64,000 nt of DNA from the NCBI GenBank assembly GCA_039707655.1, contig CM077670.1:143324001-143388000 (forward strand). The letters run 5' to 3'. Position numbers and translations under genes: made by a program. The DNA is from Elymus sibiricus. Taxonomy: Eukaryota; Streptophyta; Magnoliopsida; Poales; Poaceae. Positions 1 to 12,100 of this stretch are shown here, in pieces. How positions within the stretch are numbered: the stretch's first letter is position 1; every line of letters starts with the position of its first letter. The notes under the pieces are model-generated. The model ran no database searches, had not been told where the DNA came from, and worked only from the letters and a program-made list of their open reading frames with translations.

Positions 1-1155
1 TTTAAAACTCTGTCGCGGAAAGGGGGTAAAAATGGTTTGTATAGCACGTAACGGTACCAGTGGAGAGACATAACTAGAGAGGTAGATGGACTGGTATATG
101 TGTGGAGAAGGAGAGACCTAGCTATGTATTGAGGGAGATCGATTGGCGTCCATACATATGTGTAGGAGAGGAATAAGGTTGGGAGAGAGACAGAGCTAGA
201 GTGCCGAAGGGGTGGTGGTGGAGTTGCTTCTCCGAGATGGTGGGAGAGGCCTGCTAGACAAATGGAGGGTAGGACCACAATATCAATAAGAGAGGGGATG
301 TGTGTGTGTGTGTTTGCGTGCGTGCGTGTGCGTGTCTGTGTGTGTGTGTGTGTGTGTGCGTGCATGCGAATGCGTGCATTTGAGAGATGGGGCGGGAGGC
401 ATGCATGGATGATGAGGGGAGCGATATGTGTGTGGTAGGCGGACCTAACTAGATAGGTAGATCAATCGTCGTGTGTCAGAGAAAGGGAGAGACATAACTA
501 GTGAGGTAGATTGATCGGTGCGTGGGGAAAAAGAGGGATAGTTGACCTAGCTAGCTATATGTATAGAGGGAGATCAATCGGTGTACATGCATGTGTTAGA
601 GGCAGATAAAGCCCAGTGAGACGGATAGAGAGAGAGGGGTGCGGCTAGGAGGTGCTATGAGAGGCCTACTAGATAGAGAGGGGAGGAGTGTGCAAGTGCG
701 AGATCGATGAAAAGAGGAGCGAGAGTGTGCATGTGTGTGGGACCGTTTGAGAGATAGGGGGAATGGACGGTGAGAGGAGAAGAGGGAAAGTGTGTGTATG
801 TGTTAGGCAGACTTAGCTATAGAGGTATATCGATCGGTGTGTGTTGGAAAGAAGGAGCTGGGGAGACCTATAGAGACCGTGGGAGAACGGCCTAAAGAAA
901 AATAATGAATGTGCGTGATGGAGAGAATGCCGAGGGAGGGGGGGAGGGCGAGGAGGGTGTGTGCATGCACGAGAGAAAGTTAGTGCTATCTACAAAGAGA
1001 AGAGGAGTGTGTGGGTGTAATTGACTAAGAGAGATCATAATTAATTATAAAAGTGGATTCGGATATTTGAATAAGAGATCATGGTGTTTTAAACCCATGC
1101 ACGCATGAATATAATGGTGATGTGGTGTGGTTTTGAACATGCTATACTATATATA
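1..1155. repeat. Purine-rich degenerate tandem repeat flanking the nest
   Basis: The first kilobase is strongly purine-biased on the plus strand (GAGAGA, GTGTGT, AGGTAGATCGATCGGTG-like words). Similar blocks recur about 420 bp apart: GAGACATAACTAG then AGGTAGAT near 66 and again near 489, followed by GACCTAGCTA and GAGGGAGATC. A weaker third block starts near 810. I see no gene. The last 130 bases become AT-rich and end in a TATA-rich stretch where LTR D begins. The class of satellite is unknown to me. Confidence 0.6.
299..380. repeat. GT/GC-type microsatellite
   Basis: An alternating TG tract is interrupted by GCGTGC steps. It lies inside the purine-rich repeat. It is a simple-sequence expansion with no sign of function. 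Confidence 0.9.
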
Positions 1156-1920
1156 TGTAACATCCCAATTTTCCTAATTAGAATGTTATTAGATTTATTC
1201 ATATGCATCTCATATTTTCTTTGCACTATTTGCTTTTTTCTGAATATTCAATTCATTATGCAACTCAAGGCAAATTATTGGAGTGGAGATAACATGACTT
1301 CTCCCCTATTAATAAAAAGTTCATAATGTCCAGAATATTATTTTCAGTTCCCCTGATTTATTTTGGCAATTATATAAACTCCAAATGATTGTTTCGTTGA
1401 TTGTTGTAATGCTCTTTGTGTGGTCTATTGCATAAAATGAATTTCCAAAATTGCATTAGGGATGGAACTAGTGTTTCTGTACTGTATATTAGTATTATTA
1501 TTTTACTATGTGTTTATAGTATGTTTTAGGAATTATTCTGGTGTTTTATTTTTTTAGCCAAAGTGTTTTTCCTGTACAGTATTATCGTTCGCCGATTTTA
1601 CTATTCATCTAGGCCTGCACTGCCGTGGCCTTCTCTATCCTTTGCTTGCGTGCGCCAGACAGCACAAGCAGCAGCAGCCGGCGGCCCATTTCGGCTAAGC
1701 GAGCAGCCCACACCCGTAGCTTTTCCCTTTTGTTTTTTTTTTCCTTTTTGTCCCCCACCCACTGACCGGCCGGGCCCGCACCTTTCTTCTCCTAGCTCCG
1801 GTCGGACGAACCCACATCGTGCCGCACGCGCAACCGAGGCCGAGCCTGGATCGTTCTCGCGCCCTGGCCGATCCCATAACCCACAAGGATACCGCACGCG
1901 AGCCAGATCCCCAGGGGAAG
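1156..1920 (+). mobile_element. Left part of chromovirus-type LTR D (interrupted by element A)
   Basis: The segment starts with TGTAACATCCCAATTTTC, a typical start for long gypsy LTRs in Triticeae. It runs to 1920, where the 5' LTR of element A begins, and resumes at 38294. After removing A, the LTR is about 2.8 kb and ends in GTCGTTACA at 40307. The candidate 5 bp duplications are ATATA (1151-1155) and ATGTA (40308-40312), one mismatch apart and in TA-rich sequence, so they are weak evidence. No internal domain, PBS or second LTR is attached, so it is probably a solo LTR. Confidence 0.7.
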
Positions 1921-2459
1921 TGTTGTGGATGTTTCCCAGCATGGAGACCTGCCGAGAGGATGACCCGGCCATGAAGCCATGAGGCTCAGCGGGCCACTGT
2001 ACTGCCAGGCCTTGAAGATCCGTGATGGGCCGGCAATAGAAAGACCCGGTGCGGAGGCCAGCTTAATGTATGGGCCGGCTCATGGAGAAAGGATCAGACA
2101 TGATACTACCTTGGAGGACAAGATAATTAGAATATGAGTAGGATACGGGTTAATGTTACGACCCGGGCTCTCATGTAAACCTAGGGCTTGACCTGTTATA
2201 TAAAGGGGGGGTACCTAGGGCAGAAAGACTAAGTTGCAATCTCTCGAAAGCTAGGTTAACGAGTCCGCATCCTTGTACTCGAGATCCAAAGCAATATAAT
2301 TAAGCAAGATGTAGGCTTTTACCTCCATCGTGAGGGGCTGAACCTGGGTAAACTCGTGTCTCTTGCTTCCCGATCAACCCCGTTAAGCTGCCACCTTTGT
2401 GCGATGGCCTCATCACAAAGTCCTTTCACAAGGGCATCTGCCATGACAAAACCACGACA
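1921..2459 (+). repeat. Element A 5' LTR
   Basis: This 539 bp LTR starts TGTTGTGGATG and ends ACCACGACA. It matches 37756-38293 along its whole length. A TATA box lies at 2197-2204. It is followed one base later by the PBS. Confidence 0.93.
2197..2204 (+). promoter_or_regulatory. TATA box of element A 5' LTR
   Basis: TATATAAA followed by a G run lies in the middle of the LTR. The same word is at 38032-38039 in the 3' LTR. It is the likely core promoter for the genomic RNA, with U3 to its left and R/U5 to its right. Confidence 0.75.
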
Positions 2460-2460
2460 G

Positions 2461-2478
2461 TTGGCGCCCACCGTGGGG
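2461..2478 (+). promoter_or_regulatory. Primer binding site of element A
   Basis: TTGGCGCCCACCGTGGGG lies directly after the LTR end CA plus one base. A TGG-initial 18-mer here is complementary to the 3' CCA end of a tRNA, and this type is common in plant gypsy elements. I did not assign the tRNA. Confidence 0.85.
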
Positions 2479-2547
2479 CCTACACACGGTCGAGTTGAGT
2501 TCTTGGCAGGAGCTCCGGCAGGGATCAAGGGATACGCGATCGGTCAG

Positions 2548-4990
2548 ATGACCAAGAGTCGCGGTGGCAAGCTCTACATCGATGACTCAAGCTGGGTCCC
2601 CAAGGCTGACTCCATCGAGTACGGGTACCGGGTCCCCTTCAGCAAGATCCATGTTTCATCGGCTTCATCGGTGAGTCAGCCGCCGGGTTGGATGCCGTTC
2701 CCAACATCGAGTCAGCCCGCCACGCCAGTCCCCGCCAGGCAAGACCCGGCCCGTCGAGAGCCGGCCGGACGCATGCCTTCGTGGGTTTCACCCAGGGGTG
2801 GCCTTGTCAGAAAATTCGCTATCCGGAGACGAGACGCTCGTGCAATCTGATGGCGAGTCATCGATGGGGGAATCTGAGTCGATCCGTCCACTGTATGAGT
2901 GGAGGCTCGGATGATGCACTAATGAAGTTTTTCTTGAAGCCCTCGAGCTGCTTCGATTTAACACGGTCTACATGGCAGCCAGACATGATCCCCTTCGTGA
3001 CCCAGTAGATCCAGCGGCAGGGCAGAATCTCACCATTGCCGGCTCAGGAGGAGCCGGCACGGCCGCCGCCGGCTCACAAAAGACCAGGGCACAGGCACTC
3101 GCGGAGATGATGACTACTCTGGCGACTCTGCTGGCAGAGCCGGTGACTGCAGAAAATGCTACCACGCGCAATGCAGAGATCACGAAGTGCCGCGAGTAGT
3201 TGACCAAGATCCAAGAGGATGTCAATGCGGAGAATACCCACATGGCGGAAACACAAGCTCGGCTTCTCGAGGAGACAAAGCGCTTGGAGGAGGAGGCTCT
3301 CTATCTATTCCGCTGGAGGCAACATCGAAGCCGGCATCCGGCCCAGATTGAGCCAACTCAGCTATTTACTACACCGAATGATCCACAGGCTCCGGTAAAC
3401 CCGGGGGCTGGTGTTGTGTCCCCAGGAGGGCCACCGCAACAGTTGCCGCCTCAACATCAGACGCCGGTTCCACAGTAGCAGTTGCCACCTCGTCGGTTCC
3501 AGACCCCAATTGGACACTATTCCAACCCGGTTGACAATGTACTAGCGGCAACTTGGCAGCAATTCAGATTGAAGGAGATGGTCCGGCTCAGGTTGAGGCT
3601 AGGAACACCATTGAGATGGTCAAAACAGCAGTGACGCAGTAGGCAAACTATTCTCATAGTCAGCACCGGCTTCACTCAACCCCTCACCAAAGCCACACTA
3701 GGAGCCAACGTCCTGAGTCGCTGGCAGTTTCCAGTAGTGAACGGCGCAGGACAGTCGCACAACCACTTATGAATTAGCAACAGCCCAGGATCCCAAATGC
3801 GCAAGAGATTTTTGACACCGCCCGGGCTCTACGAGCGTTGGAAGAGGAAAATGCACGCGTAGTGTACAATCAGCCCACAGTGCAAAACCCTCCCACCACA
3901 ACCCAGACAGCCGGTCGCATCGGTGCTCTATCAAGTCGCATAATTGGAACTCCTTGTCTAGTCCCAGCATTGTGTGATGCACGCATGCCTCCGGATTTCA
4001 AGGGTCCTCGCAAAGTTCCAAATTATATAGCTGATTTGGAGCCGGCTGAATGAATAGAGAGTTATGAGTTGGCTATGGATCTGATGGAGGCTAGTGAGTC
4101 AGTCTGCGCGCGTTATCTGCCGCTCATGTTGGAAGGTCTAGCACGTACTTGGTTGAAAAACTTGCCGGTAAATTCCATTAACACATGGCAGGAGTTGAAG
4201 GAGCGCTTCATCAAGAATTTCCAAGGGACTTGCAAGCGTCCGACCACAATTCTTGATCTCGAGCATGGCGTTCCGCGCGAGGATGAGTCGGCACATCATT
4301 GGTCTTGCCGGGTTGCCGAGGTCATACACTCTTCTGACAGTATCACAGCCCAGCAAGCCGTGCTTGTCTTGGAACAGAATTGCAAATTCCAGCCTTTAAT
4401 GCAAAAGTTGGGGCCAGCTCAAACAGAAGGTCCAGAATATGGGTGACCTCATGGATGTTTTAACTCGGTATGCCGAGTTAGATAACACCAAGGACCCAAC
4501 GTCTGATGACGAGAAATCATGCAAGGGCAAGAAAAACGGGGGCAAGGGTCACCAGCAGAAAAATGGCAATGGGCGGGCCAATAACAACAACAAGCGTAAG
4601 AATTATTGGGGAAGCTCTGATCTGATGGCAAATACCAATACTGGTGGGAAGAATCAGCGCCAGAACAATGGTTCCAGGAAGCCTTTTTCCGGTAATCGCC
4701 CTCGTAGCTTTGAGGAGGCTCTCAATGGTCCATGTCCCAAACAAAGTTTTGATGGTAAGCCGTCTACCCACTCATGGGAAAATTGTTACATTATGCAAGA
4801 AATCTCCAAGCGGATATTTCAGAATCATCACAATGGAGGCGGCAACGGAGGACACCCTGGCAACCCTCGACCCGGCAACAAGGGAGCCGGCTTTCAGGGA
4901 GCCGGCTCACAGGGGCACTTCTCCGGCCCCGGGATCCAGGGGGCTGTCAATGTTGGAGGCAATAATCAGTGCAACAACCAAGGAAACTAG
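2548..4990 (+). pseudogene. gag: Element A gag (degraded)
   Basis: Gag would package element RNA in cytoplasmic particles. The likely start is the ATG at 2548 (protein begins MTKSRGGKLY). Recognisable pieces follow: an Ala- and Glu-rich helical segment at about 2972-3480; the retrotransposon gag core at 4069-4410 with ARTWLKNLP and WQELKERFIKNF; and a basic, Asn/Gly-rich C-terminus at 4439-4990 with a Cys/His cluster near PCPKQSFDG that resembles a degenerate zinc knuckle. The frame breaks near 3195, 3478, 3770, 4050 and 4410 by stops and small indels. GGAGCCGGCTC-like palindromes recur through it. It cannot make a full Gag. Confidence 0.8.
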
Positions 4991-5078
4991 AATCAAGATG
5001 GCCATTCCGGGTTCTAGAGCAATCCGAAGCAGTTGAACAACGACCAGTATCATATTTTTACCACCAGTACCTGCAAGC

Positions 5079-5905
5079 GTGATCGGAAGGTTCAGCGGAG
5101 AGCCGCACACTTGGTTGAGCCGGCAGTCCCGTATTACCTGAACTGGTCGGAATAGCCGATCACTTGGAGTCGGGCGGATCATCTGGAGTTCATTGATCAC
5201 CCCGGCCATCTGGCCTTGGTGGTGGCACCACAAGTCGGTGGTTATAGGTTGACAAAAGTGCTCATGGATGGCGACAGCAACATCAATATCCTTTACTATG
5301 ATACTTTCGGATGGATGAACTTGTCCGAGAAGAAGCTCACCCCTTCCACTACAGTCTTTCATGGCATTGTCCCTGGCAAGTCGGCTTATCCCATCAGCAG
5401 GATTTCTCTGGAGGTGGCCTTCGGCGATGAATTTAATTATCGCTCAGAGTTCTTGTCTTTTGAAGTGGTCAAGCTTAAAAGCCCCTATCATGCCCTCTTC
5501 GGGAGGCCAGCTTACGCGTGGTTCATGGCACGTCCATGCTATGTTTAACTGAAATTAAAAATGCTTGGTCCGGAGGGTACAATCACTATTGTGGTTAATC
5601 GGAAAATTGCACTCGAGTGCGAGGAAGGAGATGCAGCTTATGTTGAGTCGGTTGTGCGCCAGAGGGGCTGAAGTACTACAAAGACAATGTTGACCCTGCT
5701 GATAGAACCTCTCTGAAGAAGTCAACGACTGAATCTGACCCTTTGCTCAAGTTCAAGTCGGCCAGAGACACCAAGCAAGTGGATTTCACCCCTGATAATT
5801 CTTCTGAATAGTTTACCATCGGGGCTAATATGGATCCAAAATAGGAAAGCGCACTCATCGAGTTCATCCGTGAGAACCGGGACATTTTTACTGGCTCACA
5901 GCTCA
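5079..5905 (+). pseudogene. pol: Element A protease and pre-RT linker (degraded)
   Basis: The aspartic protease is recognised by VLMDGDSNINIL at 5258-5290, where DGDS stands in for the plant gypsy DGGS active-site motif, and by LFGRPAYAWFMA about 80 residues later. Downstream, NRKIALECEEGDAAY and SALIEFIRENRDIFT match the linker that normally leads into the RT. In-frame stops occur near 5152, 5546, 5808 and 5842, with frame changes near 5668 and before 5910. The RT that should follow is absent: sequence jumps at about 5905 to the integrase zinc-finger region. Confidence 0.8.
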
Positions 5906-6905
5906 TGCAAACGCCGAGGATATTGTGCGCAAGTGTGATGGTTGTCAGAAATTTGCTCATCAAGCTCATGTGCCGGCTCAAGAGTTGAGCATGATTCCAA
6001 TAACCTGGCCCTTTGCAGTCTGGGGGCTTGACATGGTCGGGCCCTTCAAGAGATCCAAGCACAAACATACTCATTTATTGGTGGCCGTTGACAAGTTCAC
6101 CAAGTGGGTTGAAGCAGAGCCGGTCAGTCGTTGTGATGCTGCTACGGCTGTTAAATTCCTCAAAAAGCTGATTTATCATTTTGGCTATCCACATAGCATT
6201 ATTACATACAATGGCACTAATCTCTCAAAAGGAGTCATGAAGCAGTTCTGCCAACAGGAGCACATCAGGCTGGACTTAGCATCTGTCGCACATCCTCAGT
6301 CCAATGGACAGGCAGAACGTGATAATCAAGACTTGCTATGTGGCATAAAACCCTGGCTCATGGTGCCTTTACAACGCACACCTGGGTGCTGGGAGGAGGA
6401 GTTACCTGCAGTACTTTGGAGCATACGGACCACTCCCAACAGGTCAACAGGCTACACGCCGTTTTTCCTGGTCTATGGTGTAGAGGCTGTCCTTCCAAGT
6501 GATATTCGCCATGACTCCCCCCGAGTTGCAGCTTATGTGGAGGCTGATAATGAACAAGCCCGCCAAAACGCTCATGATTCTCTGGAAGAGGAACGTGAAC
6601 TTGCCGCGTCCAGATCTGCAATCTATCAACAAGACGTACATCGCTATCACAGCCATAAAGTTCGAAGCCGTACCTTTCAGGAAGGGGACTTAGTGCTCCG
6701 TCTGATACAAGATCAGACAGGCATGCATAAACTTTCGCCTCCTTGGGAAGGACCCTTCGTCGTCAGAAAAATCTCAACAATGGGTCATATTACCTTGTTG
6801 ACATCCGTGAAGCAAATAAATCATGTACCTCTGAGGAGGAGGGCAGCCGACCCTAGAATATTGCACATCTCCGGCCATACTACACCTAAGTCACAGACTG
6901 GGTAG
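5906..6905 (+). pseudogene. pol: Element A integrase, joined after loss of RT/RNase H
   Basis: An open stretch from 5925 encodes the last part of the integrase HHCC finger (RKCDGCQKFAHQ), the catalytic core, and a C-terminal domain ending at 6905. Core motifs are WGLDMVGPF (first Asp) and SNGQAERDN (Glu). The second catalytic Asp is lost: where ITDNGT is expected the sequence reads IITYNGTNLS near 6202-6230, an Asp to Tyr change. The C-terminus (HKLSPPWEGPFVV) is gypsy-like. The finger is truncated because about 2 kb of pol is missing upstream, so this piece could not act as integrase even though it is open for over 300 codons. Confidence 0.88.
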
Positions 6906-7501
6906 TATCTTTTGTACATACCCTCATCATGTATATACATATTATGGTCAATGAAATAAAGCCGGCATCTCTGTATAAGAGAGTTTGTCGTTTCGCCTCA
7001 AATAGTGTGTTGAGTCTTTATTCTTTGATCATTGGTTACTTGGGGGCTTCCAACTCATTGAGTTTAGCTTTTAACATCCCTTTTAACCCGGCAAAATGCC
7101 AAAATTTCCTTGGTTAAACCTGCCTATTAGCAAAATGCTACTCCGAAAAGGTGACCCGGTGTACGCCTGATGAGTCAATCACAGAGGTGACCCTGAACTC
7201 ATCAGAGTTAAAACACCAGTTCGGTCACATGAGAGCCGGCTTTCAGAGGGCTAGGACAAACAAAAAGAGGCAGAAAGCCTGCTTCACAGAAGCGAATCAG
7301 ACTCGTGCCTTGAAAGCCGGTCTTTATGTCGTGCCTCGAAAGCCGGCTTTTACTTTTCCATAGTTGCAGTATTTTTATCTGTTGCATGCATGCATACATC
7401 CTTATATTTCATAAATTATGTATTAAAGTTTTTCTTGATTATTAAGCCGGCATCAGGACTCGCCGGGTTGTCTTACAACTCAGATTTTTATCTTATCATT
7501 C
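6906..7501 (+). other. Element A non-coding region 3' of pol
   Basis: There is no coding signal here. It contains ATTGGTTACTTGGGGGCTTCC near 7030, a polypurine-tract-like word that recurs elsewhere in A, and several AGCCGGC words (6961, 7237, 7343, 7444). It is cut at 7501 by the target duplication of element B; A resumes at 30996. Confidence 0.7.
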
Positions 7502-7506
7502 AGCAC

Positions 7507-8422
7507 TGTCAGGCCCGTGGAACCCAGGGTATCCAGACCCGTCTGCCTTTGGTCCAGGGCGCAACGCCTGGCGTGGGCCCAGCAGGCCGTCATCACCAAG
7601 AACCTCACCAGGACTCTTAATGAGGCCTTGGCCTCCTGAGGCCCCCTCCTCAGGAAGTGGCAAGCAAGGCTCGGCATCCTCACCAACGGCGTCGCGAGGC
7701 CTTCTCGCGAGGTGGCCTCCCAAGGTGGCCTCCCGAGGCCTCCTCCCGAAGGCGCCCAAGATGAAGACCGTTCGCCACAGCCGCGCAGTCTAGGGCCCAT
7801 CACGTGGGTGACGCGCGCAGCGACGAACGGCGACAGAGGCCGCGCCAGCAGGTGCGGATGAAGAGGGTTTCCCCTTTCGTGTTAAAGTAGCAAGGCCAAC
7901 GGTCCACTTCCCAAAGCAACCCCAAAGGTTGCCCGATCGGCGAAATAAGACCAAGAGGGCGGGCGCACTGGGCAGAGGTCATCACCGAGCCCACCGGCGC
8001 GTCATGGATCATGCTTTGGCAGGCGAAGACCGCCTTTAGTCAGGATAGCCTGAGTGCCTGTCCCCTTTCAAAACCGCCAAGTGTGGCAACCCTTCCCGCC
8101 TAAGTTTTCGAGGAGGAAGAGGACCAAGGCTGGTATAAAGGGCAGTGCTGCCGTTGTAGAGAGGGACCTCGGTGGAGTTCTGCCTCCTCCACCTTGTACG
8201 CAAGAACTCTCTTGCCCCTTGCAATCCCAACCACAAGCAGGAGTAGGGTTTTACACCGCAAGGTGGCCCGAACATGGGTAACCGCTGAGTCCACGGTCCG
8301 TTCCTCGCTAGTGCGCTCTCACCATAGCCTCGCCGTTGCTTAGTCGTGGTAGGAGACGAAGTGGCAGGACGGGCTCACCCCAGTGTTCGAACCTTTGGGT
8401 CCCCGTTGCCCGACTTCCGACA
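7507..8422 (+). repeat. Element B 5' LTR
   Basis: This 916 bp LTR starts TGTCAGGCCCGTGGAACCC and ends ACTTCCGACA. It carries several GCCTC(N)GAGGC palindromes between 7620 and 7750 and a TATA box at 8134-8139. It pairs with 30089-30990. Confidence 0.93.
8134..8139 (+). promoter_or_regulatory. TATA box of element B 5' LTR
   Basis: GGTATAAAGGG lies in the last third of the LTR. The same site is at 30703-30708 in the 3' LTR. It is the likely start region for the genomic RNA. Confidence 0.7.
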
Positions 8423-8440
8423 TTTGGCGCGCCAGGTAGG
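8423..8440 (+). promoter_or_regulatory. Primer binding site of element B
   Basis: TTTGGCGCGCCAGGTAGG directly follows the LTR end. It has the TGG start expected for pairing with a tRNA 3' end and is a type used by many plant gypsy elements. Confidence 0.85.
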
Positions 8441-8485
8441 TGTGCGCTACTGTTCGTCCGCTCCAGCCTCTGCTCCACCAACCTC

Positions 8486-9144
8486 ATGGCCGACGCATGT
8501 CGCGAGCACACCAAGTGTAGGGCTGGCCGCGTGGCTCAGACGGAGCCAGTGACCCGTGGCAACCGCCGCCACCCCGACGCCGAGGCTGCCGCCGCCACCG
8601 ACCCCGCTGCCCGCAAGCAGCAAGACTCCTCCCTGCACCCCTCCGTGCAGGCGAACGACCACACCGCCACGGCCTCCTCCCTCACCCACCGTGGGCCACC
8701 GAACCCGCAGGCCACGCTGCTCATGGCGCGCGAGCTGCTCCGCTACCATCCAGCTGACGACGGCTACGACGCCTGGCTTGGCCGCATCACCGAGCTCGTC
8801 AACGCTGCCGGGGATGCTCCGGCGCCTTTCCACTCGCTCCGCCCTCTGCCATCTCGCACTGGGGACCTGGCGCACGACACTCCCCCGCCGCCTCCTCTGC
8901 GCGACGAGCATGGCGGGCCCCAGCGCAACACGCGGGCTCGTGAGCCGTCCCGTGGCGCGTCCTCGCCGGTCCGAGACGAGGCTAGCTGCCAGATCATCCA
9001 CCGCGCGCCCCCTGATGCGTGAGTGCTCCTCGAGCGGCAGCGCCAGCGCCAGGACCAGGATGTTCAGGATGTTGTGGCGGTTGAGCGTGAAAACCGTGCC
9101 GCCCTCGCTGGCGGCGAGGGCGGCGTCCCCTCAAGCGGTGTGGG
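8486..9144 (+). pseudogene. gag: Element B gag, N-terminal part (split by element C)
   Basis: The start is the first ATG after the PBS (MADACREHTK). The N-terminal region is Ala-, Pro- and Arg-rich. A TGA at 9020-9022 breaks the frame, after which ERQRQRQDQDVQDV continues a charged helical region up to the insertion of C at 9145. The rest of gag resumes at 20300. Codon use is GC-rich like the rest of B. Confidence 0.8.
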
Positions 9145-12100
9145 TGTGACCCCCTGGTTTTCGCTCCTTGTTTTTTTTCCTTCGCGGGATTTGGCTCCCG
9201 CCTTGTTTAGGTGTTATTGGATTTTCTCTTGCCTTTGGGTATATGAAGATGGTCATTTAGTCTTGCCTTCCCTATCCAACCAGAGATTCTCTTCAGTCCA
9301 ACCCTGCCACCCAAATTTTGTTCTCAGGATTTTGCCACCGAAACCCTACTTTCCGATCTACCGGAAGGGAAACCCTAATTCCCTCCGTTACAAAGGAACC
9401 CCAATTTCCTTTGATCTTTTGCCTCACAAATTTCTCCCAGTGATTATCCTATCTTTTTAAACCCAAGATATGCAAAAATATTGCTAAGTCATTTGCAATA
9501 TTTTTCATTTAAATTAATTCTTTTTTCTGCCAGTTAAAGGAATTAAATCCAGGAAAATATCTATCCATCACCAAAGCTCGTGAAAACTTGTGGAGATATT
9601 CTTTGTGATCATATTGAGGTCCAATAAAAATATTGGCCATAATTAAATAAGGGAAATTGCCTTTTCCTATTTAAAGCCAATATTGCACTTTGGGCACTTT
9701 CCAAAGGAACTACCATTTTGGTAGCCAGGAAAAATCCCAAATAATTTGTGGAGCTTCTCCTATCCTTATCTTCACCATTTCCATCAAGATCCAAAGTTCC
9801 ACAGTTCAAATTTTGAGTGCATCTTCCAATTCTTGTTTCTGGATCAATTTTGAGGTTATGAAGCAACTATATTTTATATTGCTTCAAAAATTCTCAAATT
9901 CATCCAGGACCTCAAATTCCCTATATGATGTGACTATGCAAAAATTCACATCATTTTATCTAGCCATTTTCTCCCAAAAATTCCATCTAGTTTCTGTCCA
10001 GATTCAAGCTCTGTGAAGGAAGTACCACTTTGGCATTTCTAAATGAGCTGAAATTTTTCCAGTACCATCATATATCCAAATCATCACCCTACACCAAAAT
10101 TCAGTTCATTTCATAAAGCCAAATGTGTGCAGCTTCAAAGTCAAGTTTATGGACCAAATTTGGCATTGCAAAGAAAGTATATGCAAACTTGGTCCAAATG
10201 GCTTCAAATTTTACCAGAACCTAGTACTTCCTACCATATTTCATTTTGACAAAGGTTCAGCTCCCCTCTCTCATCCATTTCTCCACAAGGATCTGTCCAA
10301 GTTTTAGGTCAGAACCTTTGTGAGCTCCAATCAGTCAACTCCTACCTCGACCTCCATCCAAAATCCTCATATGTCAACTCACTGACCTCTGATCTGTCTA
10401 TTTGACAAGGTTTCTTGGACAGTTCCTGGCTTGGCCACATTGCTAGGGTGGTGACCACCCATCTGGCATGCCACCAGAGAACTCCGCTCAGTTCCAGAGC
10501 CATCCTCGCCGGATGCAGCCAGCCCCGGCTTGTCCGGCCATGTCTAGTGGGTTCGCGACGTCCACGTGCCCCTCTCTAGCCCCTTCCCCTCTCCGGATTC
10601 TTCCTCCTCACGCCACGGCGAGTGCCGCCACGGCATTGTTCGCTCGTGACCGCTGTCGTTTTCTCTCTGTCACCTCTCTCCTTTGGCCGTTTCCTCGCCG
10701 TAGCGTCGCGTCGAGCTGCTCGTCGTCAGGTCGGCACCACTCCTCGCTCGCCAGCTCGCCGGAGCTCCAGTGCGCGGATGAGATCACCACCGCGGCCGTC
10801 CCTATCCACCCGCTCCGGCCGGCTATAAATAGCCGCGGCCGAGCCCCTCCCCGAGCGACTCCACCTCACCAGCCCCTCTCCACCCTCCTGGTGCCTCGCC
10901 CCACCTCTCAGTTGAGCTCGGGAAGCACCCTCGCACCGCCATCGCCGCCATTGCTGCCGACGGCCTCAGCTCAAATTCGAGCAAGCCTGGCTCCCTTCCC
11001 TCCCCATTTCTCCACCTGAGGTCCCCATCCACCACGGTTAGCCTCCCCAGCTCCTCCGCTCATCGCCGGGACACCCGTGGTCGCGTGCCCAAGTGTAGCC
11101 GACGACCCCATCCGCGGGAACCCGCATCGCCGCCGCTCGGCTCCTCGTCGCCGTCCGTGCTCCGACGGGGTGGAAGCGGCGTCCGCTCCTGAGCACTTCG
11201 GTGGGTCGGAGCGCTCCAGGAGATGGCCGGAGTTGGCCGGGCGAGCGCCGGCGCCGGCGGCCTCCTGCGGCTCTGGAAACGGGCGTCGGCAGAAGAAGAG
11301 GAGGAGGAGAGGGAGGAGAGAGAAGGTGGTGCGGGCCCCACCTGTCATCGGCTGAAGCTCGGCCCCGCACCCGCCACGTTAGTTAAGTGGAAACGTATTC
11401 CCTGGGAATACGCTTTCCCTTCTCAAATGCGCAATCTACCGCAGCCGCGGGCGGAAATGCGCTTTCCTTTCCAGAAAGCGTATTTTCAAAAATACGCCTT
11501 CTGCTTCCAGCCGCCGCCGAAACCCTTAGTTTGCGGCCGTTCGTCGGTTAAGCGCAGAGATGAACACTTTTTCGTTTGTTTTCTGCCTAACGAACGAACG
11601 GCCGTAACTTTGCGATCGTAACTCCGATCGAGGTGAATCCAAAGCCCACTTCTTCAGTTCGTCGAGCCCGTTGGGATGACATCACTTTCACCATGTTTAC
11701 ACTTTCTGAAAATGTCCATTTTGCCCTTGCCCTTCTATCAGCCCCTCCGAGAGAGAATCTTTTCCGGCGAATTTTTCTCCGAGGTGATTGCACTTCTCTC
11801 CGGTGAATCCGTCGACCTCCAGGCAAGCCGACCATCTGATATATGCCCTAAAGCATTGCTCTGTGTTATTCTTGCGTGTTTAATTAATGAATATGCCTGT
11901 GTTAGTAATAATTAAACTCCTGCGAGTTCGGATTTGCTATTTACATTACCTGCTAATGCTCATCATGTTATTACACTAGTGACTCGTTGTATGGGGATAG
12001 GTTGTTATGTTTTCAACATGCATTACCATTGTTATTGCTATGATAAAGATTGTGACTTAATGATAATAACCTCCTCCGTCGGCTGGATCAAGTCATAGTG

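Noticed and set aside
1563..1982. 139-codon open frame in the left part of LTR D
   Set aside because: It crosses the boundary into the element A LTR and is Pro/Ser/Arg-rich without any domain.
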